Assembly (NCBI GenBank): GCA_002358575.1
Contig: DEPD01000131.1
Span: 1 to 35,874, forward strand
From: Lachnospiraceae bacterium UBA3401
Lineage (GTDB): Bacteria; Bacillota; Clostridia; Lachnospirales; Lachnospiraceae
Reading direction: 5' to 3'
DNA length: 35,874 nt
The notes below the pieces were generated by a model. The model worked only from the letters and a program-made list of their open reading frames with translations. It had not been told where the DNA came from and did not search any database. This document shows, one piece after another, positions 32,984 to 35,874 of this stretch (position 1 is the first letter of the stretch; each line of letters begins with the position of its first letter). A program made the position numbers and the translations under genes.

Positions 32984-33586
32984 ATGTACATAACATGTTT
33001 GGATTTGGAAGGCGTATTGGTTCCAGAAATTTGGATTGCATTTGCTAAGGCAAGTGGTATTCCAGAGTTAAAAAAAACAACGCGTGATGAGCCAGATTAC
33101 AATAAATTGATGCATTGGAGACTGGGCATTTTGAAGGAACATGGGCTTGGTTTGAAGGAAATACAGAAGACAATCGCAACGATTGATCCAATTCCGGGAG
33201 CAAAGGAATTTTTGGATGAACTCCGCACCATCACACAAGTCATTATTATCAGTGATACATTTGCACAATTTGCGACACCGCTAATGAAAAAACTTGGCTG
33301 GCCGACTATCTTTTGCAATTCGCTTGAAGTTGCAAAGAACGGTGAAATCACGGGCTTTCAGATGCGTTGTGAACAGTCAAAGCTCACAACAGTCAAAGCG
33401 CTGCAATCCATCGGGTATGAGACAATTGCCAGTGGAGACAGCTATAATGATCTTGGTATGATTCGAGCAAGCAAGGCTGGATTTTTGTTTAAGAGCACAG
33501 ATAAAATTAAAGCAGATAATCCAGACCTTGCAGCATATGAAACTTATGATGCGTTGTTGGAAGCGATTCAAAAAGCAATGGTATAA
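32984..33586 (+). CDS. thrH: ThrH-like HAD phosphatase (phosphoserine phosphatase / homoserine phosphotransferase)
   Basis: A 200-residue HAD-superfamily protein. The first motif is CLDLEGVLVPE with nucleophile D7 and E9 in place of the usual second aspartate, as in ThrH. IIISDTF (motif II) and GDSYNDLGM (motif IV) are clear, and WIAFAKASGIPELKKTTRDEPDY is the ThrH-type cap segment. ThrH dephosphorylates phosphoserine and can transfer the phosphate to homoserine, linking serine and threonine synthesis. A single-gene unit with its own promoter; it ends 16 bases from the convergent ABC-F gene with no evident terminator between. Confidence 0.88.
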   Translation: MYITCLDLEGVLVPEIWIAFAKASGIPELKKTTRDEPDYNKLMHWRLGILKEHGLGLKEIQKTIATIDPIPGAKEFLDELRTITQVIIISDTFAQFATPLMKKLGWPTIFCNSLEVAKNGEITGFQMRCEQSKLTTVKALQSIGYETIASGDSYNDLGMIRASKAGFLFKSTDKIKADNPDLAAYETYDALLEAIQKAMV

Positions 33587-33602
33587 ACATTCGTATGAAG
33601 TA

Positions 33603-35147
33603 TTAGAGAACAAGTCCTTCTTCTGTAAGTTGGTATACTTTGTCACAGACCTCTGCAATAAATTTGCGGTCGTGGGAAATACTGATAATCGCACCTGGAA
33701 AATCAGCAAGCATTCGTCGGATAACAGGGTTGGAGAGTGGTGAAAAGTTGCGGCTTGGTTCGTCGAGTAAAAGCACGTCACAGCCCGATGTATCGAGGTA
33801 GAGCAGCATAACTTTTGCTTTCTGACCGCCTGATAATTCCCGCATAGGATGCGACATCTCATCTGCTGTAAATTTCATACTGCCAAGATAGGTGCGCATC
33901 ATTGAGATACTTTCCTTGCTGCCATCGGATAAAAATGCGACAGGGGTCTGTTCCATATCCAAAAGTTCTTCATAATTCTGCGGCATATAAGCAACTTTGA
34001 TATCTGAACGTTGTGACAGTTCTTTTGCTAGAATACGCATAAGTGTTGTTTTTCCGCAGCCGTTTTTTCCAGTGATACAAATATGTTCAGGTCCCTGTAT
34101 AAAAAGGTGGATGTTGCGCGCAAGCGTGATAGATGTCTGTAAGTCTGGGCTAACAGGAACGCGAAGCGCCTCGAGTGAAAAGTCCAGTACAATTTTTCCG
34201 TTCGGAATAAAAGTGCGATTACCAAATTTGGTAAACATTGCTTCCTCGTATTCTGGCAGTTCTGTCATATGTTCAAATTCCTTCTCAAATCGCGCCTCAT
34301 ATGCCTTTACGCGGTGCATTGTCTTTTTAAGGAGTGCTGCGCCGTGCGGGTCTTGACGGCTGATGGCGTTCTGCTGATGTTCCACTTTTTGCTGTATTCG
34401 GCGAAATTTTTCCTGCTGTTTATCATATTCTCGCCGCTCATTTCTAGCTTCCTGTTCTTGTTTTTGGAATTGCAACTCTCTGCGGGCAATATAGTTTTGA
34501 TAATCTGACGCAACAACTGTATAGCGCGGTGTAGTCTTGCGGCGCAATTGTTCTATGTGGATAATCTTATTTGCCGTGCGCTCAAGGAGTGTCTCATCAT
34601 GGGAGATATAGAGAATTGGCAGTTTGCTGTCTTGGATAAAGTGTTCTAACCAGATAAGTGTTTCGATATCCAAATCATTGGAAGGTTCATCAAGTAGAAG
34701 GATTGTCGGATTGTCAAGGAGCAGACGAATAAGTTGTACCTTAATTTTTTCTCCTCCAGAGAGGACTCCAATAGATTCTGATGCATACATACGTTCTATA
34801 GAAAATCCTAGACGAACACACAATGAGGCAAGTTCATTTGTAGTATGGTCGTAAAAACTGTCAGTGGCAGTGAGATATTCATAGATAGAAAGGGCGCGGT
34901 CTGTATTAGGAAGTTCTTGAGGCAAATAGCCCAAACATTCCCCTGTACACAGAATTTCGCCGTCATATTCCACATAGTCCTCTGCCAAGGCAGGATTAAA
35001 CAAAAGTTTTAGCAATGTGCTTTTGCCATTGCCTTCCTCACCAATCAAGGCGCATTTATCTCCTGGGTTGATATGGAAGTTAAAATCTTTCAATAAAATG
35101 CGATAATCTTTTTTGTGCCGTATCGTTAAATGTTTTACTTGTAACAT
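33603..35147 (-). CDS. ABC-F family ATPase
   Basis: A 514-residue soluble protein with two ABC domains and no membrane helices, as in ribosome-acting ABC-F proteins. Domain 1 has GEEGNGKST (36-44), LSGGEK and LLLDEPSNDLD. A charged helical linker (about 195-305; many Arg, Gln, Glu and Lys) separates it from domain 2, with GKNGCGKTT, LSGGQK and LLLDEPS. After the second Walker B the sequence is RNFSPLSNP rather than a canonical D-loop, a variant seen in some ABC-F proteins. GGAGGAG lies just upstream of the start on the minus strand. Such proteins rescue stalled ribosomes or protect them from antibiotics; resistance cannot be inferred from sequence alone. It is the only minus-strand gene here. 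Confidence 0.92.
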   Translation of the reverse strand: MLQVKHLTIRHKKDYRILLKDFNFHINPGDKCALIGEEGNGKSTLLKLLFNPALAEDYVEYDGEILCTGECLGYLPQELPNTDRALSIYEYLTATDSFYDHTTNELASLCVRLGFSIERMYASESIGVLSGGEKIKVQLIRLLLDNPTILLLDEPSNDLDIETLIWLEHFIQDSKLPILYISHDETLLERTANKIIHIEQLRRKTTPRYTVVASDYQNYIARRELQFQKQEQEARNERREYDKQQEKFRRIQQKVEHQQNAISRQDPHGAALLKKTMHRVKAYEARFEKEFEHMTELPEYEEAMFTKFGNRTFIPNGKIVLDFSLEALRVPVSPDLQTSITLARNIHLFIQGPEHICITGKNGCGKTTLMRILAKELSQRSDIKVAYMPQNYEELLDMEQTPVAFLSDGSKESISMMRTYLGSMKFTADEMSHPMRELSGGQKAKVMLLYLDTSGCDVLLLDEPSRNFSPLSNPVIRRMLADFPGAIISISHDRKFIAEVCDKVYQLTEEGLVL

Positions 35148-35369
35148 AAAATCTCCTCCGTTTTCTGAGAATAGTCCCTCAAAATTTCAGTTCCTTACTT
35201 TTGTGGTAGATTTGTCATATGCACATAAATTTAATTAACTTACATCGCATAAATTGGTGGGTATCGAATAAAAATCTTCTCAAAATATTAAGTACAAAGA
35301 GACTTCAAGAGCCTATCTATTATTTTTTACTACAACAGATACCTGATTTCCAGGGAAATTTGTCTGTGA

Positions 35370-35564
35370 AAACACGAAGGAGATTTATTTTTGATTTACA
35401 TATGCATTGAAAAGGGAAGCGTTTACTTCACGCGGAATGTCCGTCAGCTTGCTGACATATTTCCTTTGGATATCCATGCGTAATCGAATAGAGGAAAATT
35501 TTCCCACTCGCTATGCCTTAACGCTTTTTCTATGCAGGAAGATGATGACTGCGCAGTGTTCTAA
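35370..35564 (+). pseudogene. Possible decayed gene fragment
   Basis: One frame reads HEGDLFLIYICIEKGSVYF and then TRNVRQLADIFPLDIHA to a TAA at 35481. It then continues in the same frame, GKFSHSLCLNAFSMQEDDDC to AVF and TAA 35562. The composition is protein-like and the stretch is richer in GC than its surroundings, which suggests the tail of a degraded gene. No family was recognised and no start is visible. Confidence 0.3.
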
Positions 35565-35819
35565 ACTGCATCAGTATAAGAAACTGTTCATAAATAACTG
35601 ATATACCTTGACTTGTTTATTTGTGAATCGTTTCTAACAAAACAAAAGTACACAATAATAGACATTACATATAAATGATGCAATTGTCTTAAAATAAAAA
35701 TCTCAACTTGTGTTTTCTGTTTTGTTAATTCATCATCTTCCCACCACCCTTCTTTTAATAAAAGTTTTTTAGAATTTTAGATTTATTTCAGTTTCATATT
35801 GTAATAAAAAAGTATCTGC

Positions 35820-35849
35820 TTGTCAAGTATTCTTTTCTGGAATTATTAT
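35820..35849 (+). promoter_or_regulatory. Possible promoter reading out of the window
   Basis: TTGTCA (35820-35825) and TATTAT (35844-35849) are 18 bases apart in very AT-rich DNA. It could serve a gene beyond the right edge, which cannot be confirmed here. Confidence 0.3.
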
Positions 35850-35874
35850 AAATTCACACCAAATCATCATAAAT

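Larger units (their letters stand above)
35148..35874. other. AT-rich right-edge region without a clear gene
   Basis: Apart from the remnant at 35370-35564, no frame on either strand has a credible ribosome site and protein-like composition. The region upstream of the ABC-F gene (35148-35220) should hold its promoter, but I could not pick out good boxes. From 35600 the DNA is very AT-rich, with many short A and T runs. Confidence 0.5.

Overview
The window looks like a chromosomal segment of an anaerobic, gut- or rumen-type Firmicute, most likely Lachnospiraceae (relatives of Roseburia, Butyrivibrio or Pseudobutyrivibrio). This rests on strong AGGAGG-type ribosome sites, AT-leaning codon use, a membrane-anchored GH10 xylanase beside many cytoplasmic xylan-trimming enzymes, and Gram-positive style envelope genes. 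Species was not determined. Nearly all genes lie on the + strand; only the last gene (ABC-F ATPase) is on the - strand. I saw no rRNA, tRNA, CRISPR array or intact insertion sequence.

Bases 342-16425 form a xylan-degradation block. A good promoter (342-370) precedes a GH39 beta-xylosidase, a GH43-CBM6 arabinofuranosidase/xylosidase and a GH3 beta-xylosidase, ending at a hairpin terminator (5778-5826). Then come a secreted, C-terminally membrane-anchored GH10 endo-xylanase, a two-part GH43, a GH115 alpha-glucuronidase, an SGNH esterase (probable acetyl-xylan esterase) and a second type of GH43, closed by another terminator (16382-16425). Only the GH10 has a signal peptide. The implied logic is that xylan is cut at the cell surface, decorated oligosaccharides are imported by a transporter outside the window, and acetyl, methyl-glucuronosyl and arabinosyl groups and the xylose backbone are removed in the cytoplasm.

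Bases 16428-29375 form a different module. A near-consensus promoter whose -10 box lies in an 11-bp-arm palindrome drives a large lipoprotein made of two diverged copies of one domain. Next come an OmpR-type response regulator and a sensor kinase, then an export operon with three different HlyD-type adaptors in tandem, one MacB/FtsX-type permease, a small membrane or secreted protein with Met-Pro repeats, and one MacB-type ATPase. Two features stand out. First, the regulator operon and the adaptor operon share the same 14-base sequence, part of an 11-bp-period direct repeat, at the same 27-base offset from the -10 box, so the regulator probably controls both. Second, Met-Pro-Gly-rich stretches recur in the kinase sensor loop, adaptor 3, the permease outer domain and the small protein. 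This is the best candidate here for an undescribed system: a self-regulated multi-adaptor exporter with a shared low-complexity extracytoplasmic signature and unknown substrate.

Bases 29401-32697 hold an AraC-type regulator, an alpha-glucosidase pseudogene with a large internal deletion, and an intact GH13 oligo-1,6-glucosidase ending at a 20-bp-stem terminator. The right end has a ThrH-like HAD phosphatase, a convergent ABC-F ATPase, and about 0.7 kb of AT-rich DNA with no convincing intact gene.
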